This document shows positions 29,200 through 38,951 of a stretch of DNA of 64,000 bases, piece after piece. Position 1 is the stretch's first letter. Each line of letters begins with the position of its first letter. The stretch spans positions 62,001 to 126,000 of the forward strand of contig SCQS01000032.1 of NCBI GenBank assembly GCA_004299705.1, read 5' to 3'. Origin of the DNA: Rhodanobacteraceae bacterium (GTDB lineage Bacteria > Pseudomonadota > Gammaproteobacteria > Xanthomonadales > Rhodanobacteraceae). Under the pieces are notes generated by a model, which did not search any database, had not been told where the DNA came from, and saw only the letters and a program-made list of their open reading frames with translations. A program made the translations under genes and the position numbers.

Positions 29200-29628
29200 A
29201 TGATGGCGGAGGCCGCACCGGCCGAACCTGGCATCAATGTTCGACAAATCGTCGAACTGCAGGCCGAGGTCTGCTACATGAACGTCGATCGCACGCTGGC
29301 CACGTGGACGCGCACCGCGCTGTCGCTGATCGTGTTCGGCACGGTGGTCGACCGCTACGGCCTGTTGCTGACCCGCAACCACGCGGCGCACGTCGGCACG
29401 CTGCTGGCGATGAACCCGGAGTCGAGCATCGCGGGGTTGCTGCTGGTCGCGCTGGGCGTGTGCTTCGCGGCGGCGGCAGCGATTCGCCACCAGGCCTATC
29501 GACGGAAGTGGATACGCGAATACGACCACCCCGGCTGGCACGGACCGTGGCTGGCGTTCGTGTTCGCGGCCATGACGATCATCGCCGGCTGCACGCTGCT
29601 GGTCGTACTGTTGGTGTTCCGCGGTTGA
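29200..29628 (+). CDS. DUF202 (YidH-type) membrane protein, first of tandem pair
   Basis: A 142-residue inner-membrane protein with three hydrophobic segments. MNVDRTLATWTRTALSLIVF is the DUF202 signature (NxxRTxLAWxRT). Function is unknown. A paralogue follows 73 bases later. Both have the upstream motif GTGACAAACT, suggesting duplication of the gene with its 5' region. Confidence 0.82.
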   Translation: MMAEAAPAEPGINVRQIVELQAEVCYMNVDRTLATWTRTALSLIVFGTVVDRYGLLLTRNHAAHVGTLLAMNPESSIAGLLLVALGVCFAAAAAIRHQAYRRKWIREYDHPGWHGPWLAFVFAAMTIIAGCTLLVVLLVFRG

Positions 29629-29701
29629 CGCAGCCAGTCGTCAAGCCGCCCGCCACGTGACAAACTATTTGCCACGCCGGACGCCAAGCAGGAACGCCGC
29701 A

Positions 29702-30133
29702 GTGGCTGACGAAAGCTCCATCCCACGACCCAGCACCGCGCACGAACTGGTCGAACTGTCATTGCAACGCTCGTACATGAATACCGAGCGCACGCTGGCG
29801 GTGTGGACGCGCACCGCGCTGTCGCTGATGATTTTCGGGATCGCGGTGGACCGCTTCGGCCTGTTGATGAACCACCCGCCGTGGCGTGTCGCCGACCTGA
29901 GCGACCTGCTGCCCAACCCGCTGTCCACGTTGGGCGGCGTGGTGCTGGTGGCGATGGGCGTGTTGATCCTGCTCGCCACCGGCTTCCGCTTCCTCGCCTA
30001 CGGCCTCAAGTGGCACCGCCAGAATCCCCGCTACGTGTGGTACCACACGCCATGGCTGGCCTTCAGTTTCTCGATGCTGATAGCTGCGTTCGGGATCGCG
30101 CTGCTGGTGGTGCTGTGCGTGTTTCGCCAGTAA
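29702..30133 (+). CDS. DUF202 (YidH-type) membrane protein, second of tandem pair
   Basis: About 143 residues, same layout as its upstream neighbour: MNTERTLAVWTRTALSLMIF, then two further membrane helices. GTG at 29702 is taken as the start because AGGA stands about 8 bases before it; an ATG at 29657 is also in frame. Paralogue of 29200-29628, but diverged outside the signature. Confidence 0.8.
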   Translation: MADESSIPRPSTAHELVELSLQRSYMNTERTLAVWTRTALSLMIFGIAVDRFGLLMNHPPWRVADLSDLLPNPLSTLGGVVLVAMGVLILLATGFRFLAYGLKWHRQNPRYVWYHTPWLAFSFSMLIAAFGIALLVVLCVFRQ

Positions 30134-30175
30134 CGGGATCACCTCTTTCCACACGCGGCAACGCGCGAAACAAAA

Positions 30176-30410
30176 GCCATCCCCCTCCATCCCCCTTCCT
30201 GCGGAAGGGGGAAGAAAAGCGCCTCCTTCGCAAGCGAAGGGGGAGGAAAAGCATGACGCCTCGCACGCGCAGTTACCCCCTTCCGCAGGAAGGGGGTCGC
30301 CGCGAAGCGGCGGGGGGATGTCCGCGGCCAAGCCAAAAGCCATCCTCCTCGATCCCCCTTCCTGCGGAAGGGGGAAGAAAAGCGCCTCCTTCGCAAGCGA
30401 AGGGGGAGGC
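30176..30410. repeat. CCCCCTTCC-family intergenic repeat, locus 3 (longest)
   Basis: Two direct modules (CCCCCTTCCTGCGGAAGGGG each followed by AGAAAAGCGCCTCCTTCGCA) flank one inverted module (ACCCCCTTCCGCAGGAAGGGGG then GCGGCGGGGGGATG). The two outer modules are nearly identical over about 70 bases. It lies between the convergent DUF202 and lipoprotein genes. Confidence 0.82.
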
Positions 30411-30422
30411 AGTCACACCCGA

Positions 30423-30947
30423 TCAAAAGCTCGGCTGCGGAGGCTCGGTGCAGGCGTCGCGCGCCTTGCGTGCCGTCTGCACCCCGGCCTGGTCGTTCTT
30501 AGACTGGGCGATCTCCAGCACGGTCTGCCAGTTGCTGGCACACAGTCCGCCGACCTTCGATCCCAACACCCAGGATCGCCGCGCATCGGCGTCGGCCGCC
30601 GGGAAATCCTTCAGCAACACTTCGATCTCGGCGCGGAACTGCAGGATGTCCGGTGAATTCGGCGACAGCTTCAGCGCCTTGTCCACCTTGGCCAGCGCAT
30701 CCTGATATTTGCCGGCGTTCTCGTCGGCGTGTGCGCCATCAAGAAAGCCATTCACGTTCGGGTCGCGCAACGGCGTGATTTCCAGCACCGACTTGTCGTT
30801 GGCGCGCGCGGCGCGGATCGCCTCGACCATCGCGGTGGGCGAAATGCGATGGGTCACGGGCGCGGGCATCGGCGGATGCGAGCAGCCGGCCAGCAGCGCG
30901 GCCAACCCCGCCGCGGCGAGCGCGGCTCCTGTCACTTTGCGAATCAT
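30423..30947 (-). CDS. TPR-containing lipoprotein
   Basis: A 174-residue lipoprotein: signal GAALAAAGLAALLAGC with the lipobox ending in Cys, then a helical region with one or two tetratricopeptide-like repeats (GKYQDALAKVDKALKLSPNS). Probably faces the periplasm, anchored in a membrane by lipid. ATG at 30947 has GGAG 9 to 12 bases upstream. It follows mrcB by 22 bases on the same strand, so it may support PBP1b as a co-transcribed lipoprotein; that role is inference. Confidence 0.8.
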   Translation of the reverse strand: MIRKVTGAALAAAGLAALLAGCSHPPMPAPVTHRISPTAMVEAIRAARANDKSVLEITPLRDPNVNGFLDGAHADENAGKYQDALAKVDKALKLSPNSPDILQFRAEIEVLLKDFPAADADARRSWVLGSKVGGLCASNWQTVLEIAQSKNDQAGVQTARKARDACTEPPQPSF

Positions 30948-30969
30948 GGGTAATGCTCCGGAATGAACG

Positions 30970-33303
30970 TCAAGGCTGCTGCTGGGTGCCCGCAGCCGGT
31001 TGTGTCGAGGCACTGCCGCCGCCGCCGAAAAGGTTTTCGAGACGCTGCAGATAGCAGTGGTTCTGCACCGGCGGCGCGTAGCCGTCGATGAAGGGATATT
31101 GCTGCGCGCCGTCGCACTGCGGCAGGCTGCCCTGGCCGGTCGCGGGATCGACCCACGCGTACTGGATGCCCGGCCCCGGCGCGGTGGAAAGCGGCGCGGT
31201 CGGCAGTTTCTCGAACAGGTTCATCCACACCTTGAGCGCACCACTCGCGCCCCACAGGTGGGTCTGCTTGTTGTCGTCACGGCCCATCCACGCCACCGCC
31301 AGGCGATCGCCGGTGAAGCCCGAGAACCACGAATCGCGCTGGCCCGTCGAGGTGCCGGTCTTGCCCGCCACATGCAGCGACGCGAGGCTGGAATTGCCGA
31401 TCGCCGCCGCGGTGCCGTACTCGGTGACCTGCTGCATCATCCAGCGCACCAGGTCCACCGCCTGCACGTACTGGCCCTTGCCGGGGCGCACCGCGTATTG
31501 CTTGATCACGTGGCCCTTGGCATCCAGCACGCCGCGCAGGGTCAGCAACGGCAACGCGTGGCCATCGTCGGCGATGAACTCGTACAACTGCGCCAACTGG
31601 AACGGCGACATGTCGACCGCGCCCAACAGGATCGATGGGTTGGCTTCAACATCGGTCAAGCCGAACGAGCGCAGAAACGCGGCCACCCGATTGACGCCCA
31701 ACTGCAGACCCAGATGCACGCTGGCGAGGTTGTAGGACTTGGCCAGCGCCACCACCATCGGCACTTCGCCGTGCGACTTGTGGTCATCGTTCTGCGGCGT
31801 CCACAGCTTGCCGTTCGGCAATTTCAGCGCCACCGGCGAATCGTCCAGCAGCGACGCCACGTTCCAGCGCGACGGATCGGCCAGCGCCATCAGGTAATAG
31901 AAAGGCTTGAGGCTGGAACCGACTGGGCGGCGCGCGTCGTAGGCACGATTGAACCCGTGGGTGTCGGACTCGCGCCCGCCCACCATCGCCAGCACGTCGC
32001 CGTCGCCCGGATCGACCACCACCACCGCGCCTTCCAGGCCATTGCCGCGCTTGCCGAGGCCGTGCAAGGTGTCGTCCAGCGCCTGTTCGGCGTAGACCTG
32101 CGCGGCAGGATCGAGCGTGGTGTAAACCTTCAGGCCGCCGCTGCGCAGTTGCTGTTCGCTGAAGTCCTGCTGCAATTGCTTGCGCACCACGTCCATGAAG
32201 GCGGGAAAGCGATCGACCACCAGTTGCGGCTTGGGCGTCACGTCCAGCGGCGCGGCGCGCGCGGCCTTCCATTGCGCGTCGTTCAACAGGCCGGTGGTGT
32301 GGAAGGCATCCAGCGCGACGTCGCGGCGCGCCAACGCGCGTTCCGGATAACGGCGTGGGTCGTAGTAGCTGGGCCCCTGCACCATGCCGACCAGCAGCGC
32401 GATTTCCTGCGGGCGCAAGGTTTGCACCGGTCGTCCGAAATAGAACCAGCTGGCGGCGGCGAAGCCGTGCACCGCCTGCCCGCCCTGCTGGCCCATGAAC
32501 ACTTCGTTGCAATACGCGTCGAGGATCTGGCCCTTGCTGTAATGCGCGTCCAGCAGGATCGACAGCAGCGCCTCGTTGAACTTGCGCACCAGCGTCTTGT
32601 TGCGGTCCAGGAACAGGTTGCGCACCAGTTGCTGGGTGATGGTGGACGCGCCCTGCACCTTGCGCCCCGCGCGCAGGTCGGCCAGTGCCGCGCGCGCGAT
32701 CGAGGAAAAATCGATGCCGTGGTTGTTCTTGAAGTCGCGGTCCTCGACCGCCTGCACGCCCTCCACCAGCAGCGGCGGCAGCTCGGCCAGTTGCACGACG
32801 ATGCGCTCTTCCTGCTCGGCGCCGTACATCGTCGCGATGCGCGCGGGATCGAGGTGGGTCTTGTGCAGCGGTTTGTTCGCGGTGAGGTCGAACACCGACG
32901 CGATGCGTCCCGCCGCCAGCGTCACGCGCACCCGACGCGGCAGTTCACCGCCGACCGGATCCATGTAGCCGCGCGAAGCGATCGTGAAGGTGTCGCCATC
33001 CGCGCTCCAGGTACCGGGCACCTGCGCGACGTGCGCGGCTTCGGTATAGCCGGCCATCTGCAGTTCCAGCTCCAGCGTCGCCTTGTTCATCGGCACGCCG
33101 GCTTCCAGCAACTGCGGACGCGCGTACACCCGGGTCGGCTGGGAGAAGTCGATTTCGGTGACACGGGTCTTCACGCGATGGTCGAGCACCAGCGTGTACG
33201 GCAGCACGAAACCGATCGCGAAACCGATCCCGAGCAGGATGGGCCAGCGTGCGAATGGCCAAGTCCGGGCGACAAACCCGCGCACGCGCTCGAACCAGGA
33301 CAA
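30970..33303 (-). CDS. mrcB: Penicillin-binding protein 1B
   Basis: Bifunctional peptidoglycan synthase: transglycosylase plus transpeptidase in the inner membrane. 777 residues: membrane helix (PILLGIGFAIGFVLPYTLVL), UvrB-like UB2H region, GT51 domain with EDRDFKNNHGID and QGASTITQQLVRN, then transpeptidase with SSLKPF (active serine), SYN (KSYNLASVHLG) and KTGT. The start is a TTG at 33303 (GTG at 33282 is an alternative). No LpoB gene is visible, but a lipoprotein gene follows. Confidence 0.95.
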   Translation of the reverse strand: MSWFERVRGFVARTWPFARWPILLGIGFAIGFVLPYTLVLDHRVKTRVTEIDFSQPTRVYARPQLLEAGVPMNKATLELELQMAGYTEAAHVAQVPGTWSADGDTFTIASRGYMDPVGGELPRRVRVTLAAGRIASVFDLTANKPLHKTHLDPARIATMYGAEQEERIVVQLAELPPLLVEGVQAVEDRDFKNNHGIDFSSIARAALADLRAGRKVQGASTITQQLVRNLFLDRNKTLVRKFNEALLSILLDAHYSKGQILDAYCNEVFMGQQGGQAVHGFAAASWFYFGRPVQTLRPQEIALLVGMVQGPSYYDPRRYPERALARRDVALDAFHTTGLLNDAQWKAARAAPLDVTPKPQLVVDRFPAFMDVVRKQLQQDFSEQQLRSGGLKVYTTLDPAAQVYAEQALDDTLHGLGKRGNGLEGAVVVVDPGDGDVLAMVGGRESDTHGFNRAYDARRPVGSSLKPFYYLMALADPSRWNVASLLDDSPVALKLPNGKLWTPQNDDHKSHGEVPMVVALAKSYNLASVHLGLQLGVNRVAAFLRSFGLTDVEANPSILLGAVDMSPFQLAQLYEFIADDGHALPLLTLRGVLDAKGHVIKQYAVRPGKGQYVQAVDLVRWMMQQVTEYGTAAAIGNSSLASLHVAGKTGTSTGQRDSWFSGFTGDRLAVAWMGRDDNKQTHLWGASGALKVWMNLFEKLPTAPLSTAPGPGIQYAWVDPATGQGSLPQCDGAQQYPFIDGYAPPVQNHCYLQRLENLFGGGGSASTQPAAGTQQQP

Positions 33304-33365
33304 GGTGGCTTATCTATCCAAAGGCGTCGGCGGATTTTAACGGATCGGCGCGCTTCCCCGGCACC

Positions 33366-33394
33366 GCAATCGCGGCTTATTCAGCCGCGATTGC
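33366..33394. repeat. Perfect 12-bp hairpin in a noncoding gap
   Basis: GCAATCGCGGCT-TATTC-AGCCGCGATTGC, without a T-run. The surrounding 237 bases (33304-33540), between mrcB and the FmdB gene, contain no ORF with coding character. Confidence 0.5.
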
Positions 33395-33540
33395 CTTCGC
33401 GTGACGTCCAGCAGCATCAAGCCTCGAGGAGCGTCGCATCCGCTGCGTCGTGCTGCACCGAGGCCATGTCTGTCTGATGCCGCTCATTTCGACACCGAAA
33501 ACCGCACCGGGATTGGAACGTCACGCTGCTGCCGCGCGAC

Positions 33541-33846
33541 TCAATCCTCGGCCGCCTTGCTGGCCTTCTCGGTCGCGGCGGGTTTGGTGGACTCCGCCGG
33601 CTTGTCACCGGGTGATTTCGGCTTGGCCGCGTCGCCCGCAAGATTGTGCTTCTTTTCCTTGTCGGATTTGAAATCGGTTTCGTACCAGCCGCTGCCGGCC
33701 AAGCGGAACGCAGGCGCGGTCACCTGCTTGTGCACGCTGTCGTGCTTGCCGCAATTCGGGCAAGTGTCGGGGTCGGGGTCGGACAACTTCTGCAGGCGCT
33801 CGAACTTTTCGCCGCAGTCGTCGCAGCGGAACACGTAGATGGGCAT
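33541..33846 (-). CDS. FmdB-family zinc ribbon protein
   Basis: A 101-residue protein beginning MPIYVFRCDDCGEKFERLQK, with two CxxC knuckles (CDDC, CPNC) forming a zinc ribbon, then a charged Lys/Ala/Pro-rich tail that is probably disordered. FmdB-type proteins are small putative regulators of unknown target. In related genomes the gene often precedes aspS; here it stands alone. Confidence 0.85.
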   Translation of the reverse strand: MPIYVFRCDDCGEKFERLQKLSDPDPDTCPNCGKHDSVHKQVTAPAFRLAGSGWYETDFKSDKEKKHNLAGDAAKPKSPGDKPAESTKPAATEKASKAAED

Positions 33847-33978
33847 CGCCAATCGAACCTGATGTGATCCGACAATGATACCGCCGCCGCGCCCGGTGAT
33901 GCGCCGTTATGCACGCATTCCGGCGCACCGCCTATCATGCGCGGTTTCATCGTTCACGTTTGCCACAAGGAACCCCCG

Positions 33979-34641
33979 ATGCCGTCCACCCGCACCACCC
34001 GTCTCGCCCTCGTGCTTGCCGCGGCCCTGCCGTTCGCGTCGCTCGCGCACGCCGCCGCACCGCTGTGCCCGGCCACGCCGCCGCCGCAACCCGCAGGCTG
34101 GGTCGCGCACGTCCAGCAGGTGAACCGCAGCCTCGGCATCCCGCCGGACTACGCCGCGCGACACCACCTGTCGATCCAGCCGGAAGCGAAAGACCTGGTG
34201 CAGGTGCCGCGCGACGTGTACGGGCGCAAGCAGGAAATGGTCGCGCCGGCCGCCGCCGCGCTGAAACGCATGTTCGCCGCCGCCGCGCGCGACGGCATCA
34301 AGTTGGAAACCGTGTCGGGTTACCGCAGCTTTGCGTACCAGACCCACCTGGTGCGGGAAAAACTGAACCGCGGGATGAGCATCCAGAAGGCGCTCTCGAT
34401 CAATGCCGTGCCCGGTTACAGCGAGCACCAGACCGGCTGCGCGATGGACCTGGACACCCCCGGCTATCCCGCGGCCGATACCGTCTTCGACAAGAGCAAG
34501 GCCTTCGCCTGGCTGCAGCAACACGCGGCGACCTACGGCTTCCACCTGTCGTTCCCGCCCGGCAACATCTACGGCTACGAATACGAGCCGTGGCACTGGC
34601 GCTACATCGCGGGCAGCGCGACCGCATCAAGCAAACGCTGA
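33979..34641 (+). CDS. Secreted D-alanyl-D-alanine / LD-carboxypeptidase, VanY-LdcB type
   Basis: Periplasmic zinc peptidase trimming peptidoglycan stem peptides. The 220-residue protein has a signal peptide (LALVLAAALPFASLAHA) and the VanY core: SGYRSFAYQ, zinc motif SEHQTGCAMDLD, and EPWHWRY. ATG at 33979 is preceded by AAGGAA. Whether it cuts DD or LD bonds cannot be told from sequence. Its end overlaps cobS (convergent) by 15 bases. Confidence 0.87.
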   Translation: MPSTRTTRLALVLAAALPFASLAHAAAPLCPATPPPQPAGWVAHVQQVNRSLGIPPDYAARHHLSIQPEAKDLVQVPRDVYGRKQEMVAPAAAALKRMFAAAARDGIKLETVSGYRSFAYQTHLVREKLNRGMSIQKALSINAVPGYSEHQTGCAMDLDTPGYPAADTVFDKSKAFAWLQQHAATYGFHLSFPPGNIYGYEYEPWHWRYIAGSATASSKR

Positions 34642-35352
34642 AGCAACCAGCACCGCGACCTCGACCATTTCGACCAGCGCACCGGCGGTATCGCCGGTGC
34701 AGCCGCCGAGACGGGCCAGGCAAGCACGTCGCCACAGCGCCAACACCAGCAGCGCCGCCGCCAACGCGACCACTCCGCGCAGCCCGCAGCACGCGACCAC
34801 GATCACCGAAGCCAGCAATGCCAGCCCGCATGCGGTACGCGGCGCACGTTGCAGCGCATCGCCCAGGCCACCGGGACGCACGTAAGGCGTGGCCAGGAAC
34901 AAGGCCACCAACATCGCACGCGCCAGCAAGGACGCCAGCAACAAGGCCGGCCAGGCGGACGCGGACGCGCTGGCGAGCGCCGCGAACTTGAGCAGCAACA
35001 CCGCGACGATCGCGGTGACGCCCATCGGGCCTGAAGCGGGATCCTGCATGATCGCCAGCGTGCGCGCGCGATCGCCCATGCCGCCGACCCATGCATCGGC
35101 GCTGTCGGCCAACCCGTCCAGATGCATGGCGCCGGTCAGGGCGATCCACGCGGCCAGCAGCAATGCCGCGCGCAGCAACGGGGCGGCGTCGCGCAGGCCC
35201 CACGCCAACGCGACCAGCACCCCGCCGATCAGCGCGCCGACCAGCGGATACCACGCGAGCGAACGTTCGCGCGCAGCGCCATCCTCGAACGCGCTTGCCG
35301 GTACCGGAATGCGCGTCAGGAAACCGATCGCCACCAACAAGCCGCGCGTCAC
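34627..35352 (-). CDS. cobS: Adenosylcobinamide-GDP ribazoletransferase
   Basis: Cobalamin synthase: joins adenosylcobinamide-GDP with alpha-ribazole (phosphate) at the inner membrane. About 241 residues, polytopic, with FLTRIPVP, the conserved GAMHLDGLADSADAWVGG metal-binding motif and MQDPASGPMGV. GTG at 35352 gives a GTGA overlap with cobC; ATG at 35367 is possible. Last gene of the B12 operon. Confidence 0.93.
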   Translation of the reverse strand: MTRGLLVAIGFLTRIPVPASAFEDGAARERSLAWYPLVGALIGGVLVALAWGLRDAAPLLRAALLLAAWIALTGAMHLDGLADSADAWVGGMGDRARTLAIMQDPASGPMGVTAIVAVLLLKFAALASASASAWPALLLASLLARAMLVALFLATPYVRPGGLGDALQRAPRTACGLALLASVIVVACCGLRGVVALAAALLVLALWRRACLARLGGCTGDTAGALVEMVEVAVLVASAFA

Positions 35353-35906
35353 GCCGGCACCGGCCATGCCACGCGATGCAGGGATGCATTCGGCACTTCG
35401 ATGCCGGCCATGTCGCGCAGCGAACGCTGTTCGATCACGCAACGCAGCATCCGGATCACGCCGCCGTGCGTCACCACCAGCACGCGCACCGCATGGGCGG
35501 CTTGCGCGAGGTCATCGAGCGCCGCGCACACCCGCGCACGGAACGCCGGTATGCCTTCCGAACCCGGCGGCGGATGCGCCAGCGGATCGGCCCAGAAACG
35601 CTCCAGCGCGCCGGCATCGCGCGCGGCCAGCGTCTCGATCGGCACGCCCTGCCAATCGCCGAAGTGGTATTCGGCCAGGCGCGCATCCAGTGTCAGCGGC
35701 AGATTGCGTTGCTGCGCCAGTTCGCGGGCGAATGCCGCGCAGCGTTGCAACGGCGACGACACGACGCGATCCCACGCGCGCCCCGTCACGGCCGCGCGCA
35801 TCTGAGCCCACCCGCTCGCGCTGAGCGGGTCATTGAGCTGGCCGCGATAGCTGCGCCGACCGGTGTCGCCGTGACGCATCAGGTCCAGCGCCACGGCCGC
35901 GGTCAC
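35349..35906 (-). CDS. cobC: Alpha-ribazole phosphatase, histidine phosphatase family
   Basis: Removes phosphate from alpha-ribazole-5'-phosphate or adenosylcobalamin-5'-phosphate. 185 residues with the RHG catalytic motif [24 protein letters not shown] and [13 protein letters not shown] at 35906 overlaps the cobT stop as GTGA. Its position between cobT and cobS defines its role within a broad superfamily. Confidence 0.9.
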   Translation of the reverse strand: MTAAVALDLMRHGDTGRRSYRGQLNDPLSASGWAQMRAAVTGRAWDRVVSSPLQRCAAFARELAQQRNLPLTLDARLAEYHFGDWQGVPIETLAARDAGALERFWADPLAHPPPGSEGIPAFRARVCAALDDLAQAAHAVRVLVVTHGGVIRMLRCVIEQRSLRDMAGIEVPNASLHRVAWPVPA

Positions 35907-36976
35907 GCCTGCACGCGGGTCACCGACGCCGCCGAATCGGACACACCCGCTTCGGCGAAGGTCGCCATGCCGTTGTGCAGTGCGCAGGCCAGCCGCAGCA
36001 ACGGTACCGCCACCGCCGCGCCGCTGGCTTCGCCGAGACGCATGCCGATGTCCAGCAGCGGTTCGGCTTCGAGCGCCCACAACAGCGAAGCGTGCCCGTG
36101 TTCCTGCGAGCAATGCGAAAACAGCAGCCACGGTCGCGCGTCCGGGCGCAGGCGCACCGCCACCAGCGCGGCAGCAGTCGTGATGAAACCATCCACCAAC
36201 ACCGGCAAGCCGGCCTGGGCCGCCTCCACATAGGCGCCGACCAGCGCCGCGATTTCGAAACCACCGAGACAGCGCAGTTGTTCGAGCGGCCCGCGCACGT
36301 GCGCGTGTCGCGCCAGTGCGCGTTCGATCACGCGCTGCTTGCGCGCGATGCCGGCGGCATCCAGACCGGTGCCGGCGCCGGTCAACGCGGATGCCGGCTC
36401 GCCCAGCACGGCCGCCGCCAACGCGGTTGCGGCAGTGGTGTTGCCGATGCCCATTTCGCCGCCGATGAACAATTCCGTGCCGGCCGCGAGCGCGCGCCGC
36501 ACGCTGGCCTGTCCGGCGCCCAACGCGGCCGCGAGCTGCGCATCGGTCATCGCCGGCGCCTCGCAAAAGTTCGCCGTGGCCGGCGCGATCCACGCGCGCT
36601 TCATACCCGCCAATTCTCCAGGATCGTTCATCGTGCCCAGGTTCACCACTTCCAGGGTCGCATCGAGCGTGCGCGCCAGCACGCTGATCGCGGCACCGCC
36701 GTCCGCGAAGTTGCGCACCATCTCGCCGGTCACTGCCTGCGGGAACGCCGACACGCCTTCGGTCGCGACACCGTGGTCGGCCGCGAACACCGTGATCCAC
36801 ACGCGATCCACCGCGGGCGTGCGCGTCTTCTGCAGACCCGCCAGTTGCACCGCGACGTGTTCCAGCGCGCCCAGCGAACCCGGCGGCTTGGTCAGTTGCA
36901 CCTGCCGCGCGCAGGCGGCTTCGGCCATCGATGCATCCGGCACGGCGCAGGCAACCAGCAACGATTCACGACTCAT
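35903..36976 (-). CDS. cobT: Nicotinate-nucleotide:dimethylbenzimidazole phosphoribosyltransferase
   Basis: Activates the lower ligand, making alpha-ribazole phosphate from dimethylbenzimidazole and nicotinate mononucleotide. The 357-residue length is normal. Motifs: [12 protein letters not shown] near the start, [35 protein letters not shown] and GTGLDAAG. Overlaps cobU by 4 bases upstream and cobC by 4 downstream. Confidence 0.96.
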   Translation of the reverse strand: MSRESLLVACAVPDASMAEAACARQVQLTKPPGSLGALEHVAVQLAGLQKTRTPAVDRVWITVFAADHGVATEGVSAFPQAVTGEMVRNFADGGAAISVLARTLDATLEVVNLGTMNDPGELAGMKRAWIAPATANFCEAPAMTDAQLAAALGAGQASVRRALAAGTELFIGGEMGIGNTTAATALAAAVLGEPASALTGAGTGLDAAGIARKQRVIERALARHAHVRGPLEQLRCLGGFEIAALVGAYVEAAQAGLPVLVDGFITTAAALVAVRLRPDARPWLLFSHCSQEHGHASLLWALEAEPLLDIGMRLGEASGAAVAVPLLRLACALHNGMATFAEAGVSDSAASVTRVQA

Positions 36977-37491
36977 GGCAGTCCTCCCTTCAGGGCCACA
37001 GGCAAACCCGCCGCGACGAACAACACGCGTTCGACCACGGCGGCGACGGATTGATTGAGCCGCCCGGCTTCATCGACGAAGCGGCGCGCGAGCGCACCCA
37101 GCGGCACCACGCCGAGGCCGACTTCGTTGGCGACCAGCAGCAGCTCGCCCGGCAATTTCGGCAAGGTGTCGAGCAAGGCCTTGCGCTCGGATTCGAAGCG
37201 CGCTTCGCCGGCGTGCAGCAGGTTGCTCAGCCACAGCGTCAAGCAATCGACCAGCAACACGCGACCGACGCACGCATGCGCAGCGAGCGTCGCAGCCAGC
37301 GCCAGCGGCTGTTCCACGCACGACCATTGCGCGGGTCGACGTGCGCGATGGTTGGCAATGCGCGCACGCATTTCATCGTCACCTGCTTGCGCCGTGGCCA
37401 CGTACACGACATCGCATCCGCTCGCAGACGCCAGCCGTTCGGCCCATGCACTCTTGCCGGAACGCGCGCCTCCCAGGATCAGCGTCTGCAT
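36973..37491 (-). CDS. cobU: Adenosylcobinamide kinase / guanylyltransferase
   Basis: Phosphorylates adenosylcobinamide and activates it to the GDP form. 172 residues: P-loop [15 protein letters not shown], the TAQAGDDEM segment, [10 protein letters not shown] with the guanylylated His, [12 protein letters not shown] and [11 protein letters not shown]. Overlaps cobQ upstream by 13 bases. Confidence 0.96.
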   Translation of the reverse strand: MQTLILGGARSGKSAWAERLASASGCDVVYVATAQAGDDEMRARIANHRARRPAQWSCVEQPLALAATLAAHACVGRVLLVDCLTLWLSNLLHAGEARFESERKALLDTLPKLPGELLLVANEVGLGVVPLGALARRFVDEAGRLNQSVAAVVERVLFVAAGLPVALKGGLP

Positions 37492-38951
37492 TTCGCCACC
37501 CCCAGCAACTCGCCCAGCACGCCGGTATCGAGATGGGTTTCGACGGCGTCCGCCAAGCGTTCCAGCGAATCATCCCGCAGCGCACCGATGTCGAAGTGTG
37601 CGGCAGCGCGCAATCCGGCCCATTCCAGCAACGCGCGCAAGGCATCGGGGTGGTCGAACAGCCCGTGCAGATACGTCGCGAGAATCTGTCCGTCCGCCGA
37701 CAGCGCGCCGTCGCGGCGGCCATCCTCCAACCTGCAAGCCGGCTGCGCCAACGCCGGCCCGCGACTGACGCCGCAATGGATTTCGTAGCCGCGCACTACG
37801 GCATCGGCAAACGCCAGGCGGCCGGTGACGTTGCGCAACTGCTTTTCCGGTGCGAGCTCGGTTTCGAGATCGAGCCAGCCAAGACCTTCGCTGGAACCCG
37901 GTGCACCCTCAACGCCGCGCCGGTCGTGGATCACGTTGCCCAGCATCTGCAGGCCGCCGCAAATGCCGATGACCCTGCCGCCATAGCGCAAGTGCCGCGC
38001 GATCGCCGCATCCCAACCTTGCGCGCGCAGCCACGCCAGGTCATCACGCACCGCCTTGGAGCCTGGTAGCACAATCAGGTCGCACGCCGGAAGCACCTCA
38101 CCCGGACCCACGAAACGCAGTTCGACCTGCGGATGTGCGCGCAGCGCATCGAAATCGGTGTGGTTGCTGATGCGCGGCAGCGCGGGCACGGCAACGCGCA
38201 GGGCGCCCGGCTTTGCAGGTGCCGATTCGCGCGGCAATGCATCTTCGGCTTCCAGATGCAGCCCGGCGAGATACGGCAGCACGCCCAGCACCGGCTTGCC
38301 GGTCTCGCGTTCCAGCCAATCCAATCCCGGTTGCAACAACGCAAGGTCGCCACGGAAACGGTTGATGACGAAGCCCCGCACCCGCGCGCGTTCACTGTCG
38401 GAGAGCAAAGCGAGCGTGCCGACGATGTGCGCGAACACCCCGCCGCGGTCGATGTCGGCGATCAGAATCACCGGGCAGTCGACCGTCTCGGCATAGCCCA
38501 TGTTGGCGATGTCGCGTTCGCGCAGGTTGACCTCGGCGGGGCTGCCCGCGCCTTCCACCAGCAGCACATCGAAACGTTCGATCAGGCGTGCGTGCGCGGC
38601 CAGCACCGCCTGCATCGCCACGCGCTTGTATTCGTGGTAACCCACCGCGTCCATGCTGCCGATCGCGCGGCCGTCGACGATCACCTGCGCGCCGATGTCG
38701 CTTTGCGGCTTCAGCAACACCGGGTTGAAATCGCGTTCTGGCGCGAGACCACAGGCCTCGGCCTGCACCGCCTGCGCGCGACCGATCTCGCCGCCATCCG
38801 CGGTGACCGCGGAATTGAGCGCCATGTTCTGCGGCTTGAACGGCGCGACCCGCACGCCCTGCCGATGCAGCCAACGACCGAGCGCCGCGACCAGCGTGCT
38901 CTTGCCCGCGTCGGACGTGCAGCCCTGCACCATCAGCACGCGAGCACTCAT
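37479..38951 (-). CDS. cobQ: Cobyric acid synthase
   Basis: Glutamine-dependent amidation of four carboxylates of adenosylcobyrinic acid a,c-diamide. 490 residues: P-loop region [42 protein letters not shown], then a class I glutamine amidotransferase domain with Cys in [10 protein letters not shown] and a terminal [12 protein letters not shown] at 38951 overlaps the cobB stop (ATGA). Confidence 0.96.
   Translation of the reverse strand: MSARVLMVQGCTSDAGKSTLVAALGRWLHRQGVRVAPFKPQNMALNSAVTADGGEIGRAQAVQAEACGLAPERDFNPVLLKPQSDIGAQVIVDGRAIGSMDAVGYHEYKRVAMQAVLAAHARLIERFDVLLVEGAGSPAEVNLRERDIANMGYAETVDCPVILIADIDRGGVFAHIVGTLALLSDSERARVRGFVINRFRGDLALLQPGLDWLERETGKPVLGVLPYLAGLHLEAEDALPRESAPAKPGALRVAVPALPRISNHTDFDALRAHPQVELRFVGPGEVLPACDLIVLPGSKAVRDDLAWLRAQGWDAAIARHLRYGGRVIGICGGLQMLGNVIHDRRGVEGAPGSSEGLGWLDLETELAPEKQLRNVTGRLAFADAVVRGYEIHCGVSRGPALAQPACRLEDGRRDGALSADGQILATYLHGLFDHPDALRALLEWAGLRAAAHFDIGALRDDSLERLADAVETHLDTGVLGELLGVAKCRR

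Noticed and set aside
33366-33394. 12-bp hairpin as a terminator for mrcB or the FmdB gene
   Set aside because: No T-run follows on either strand.
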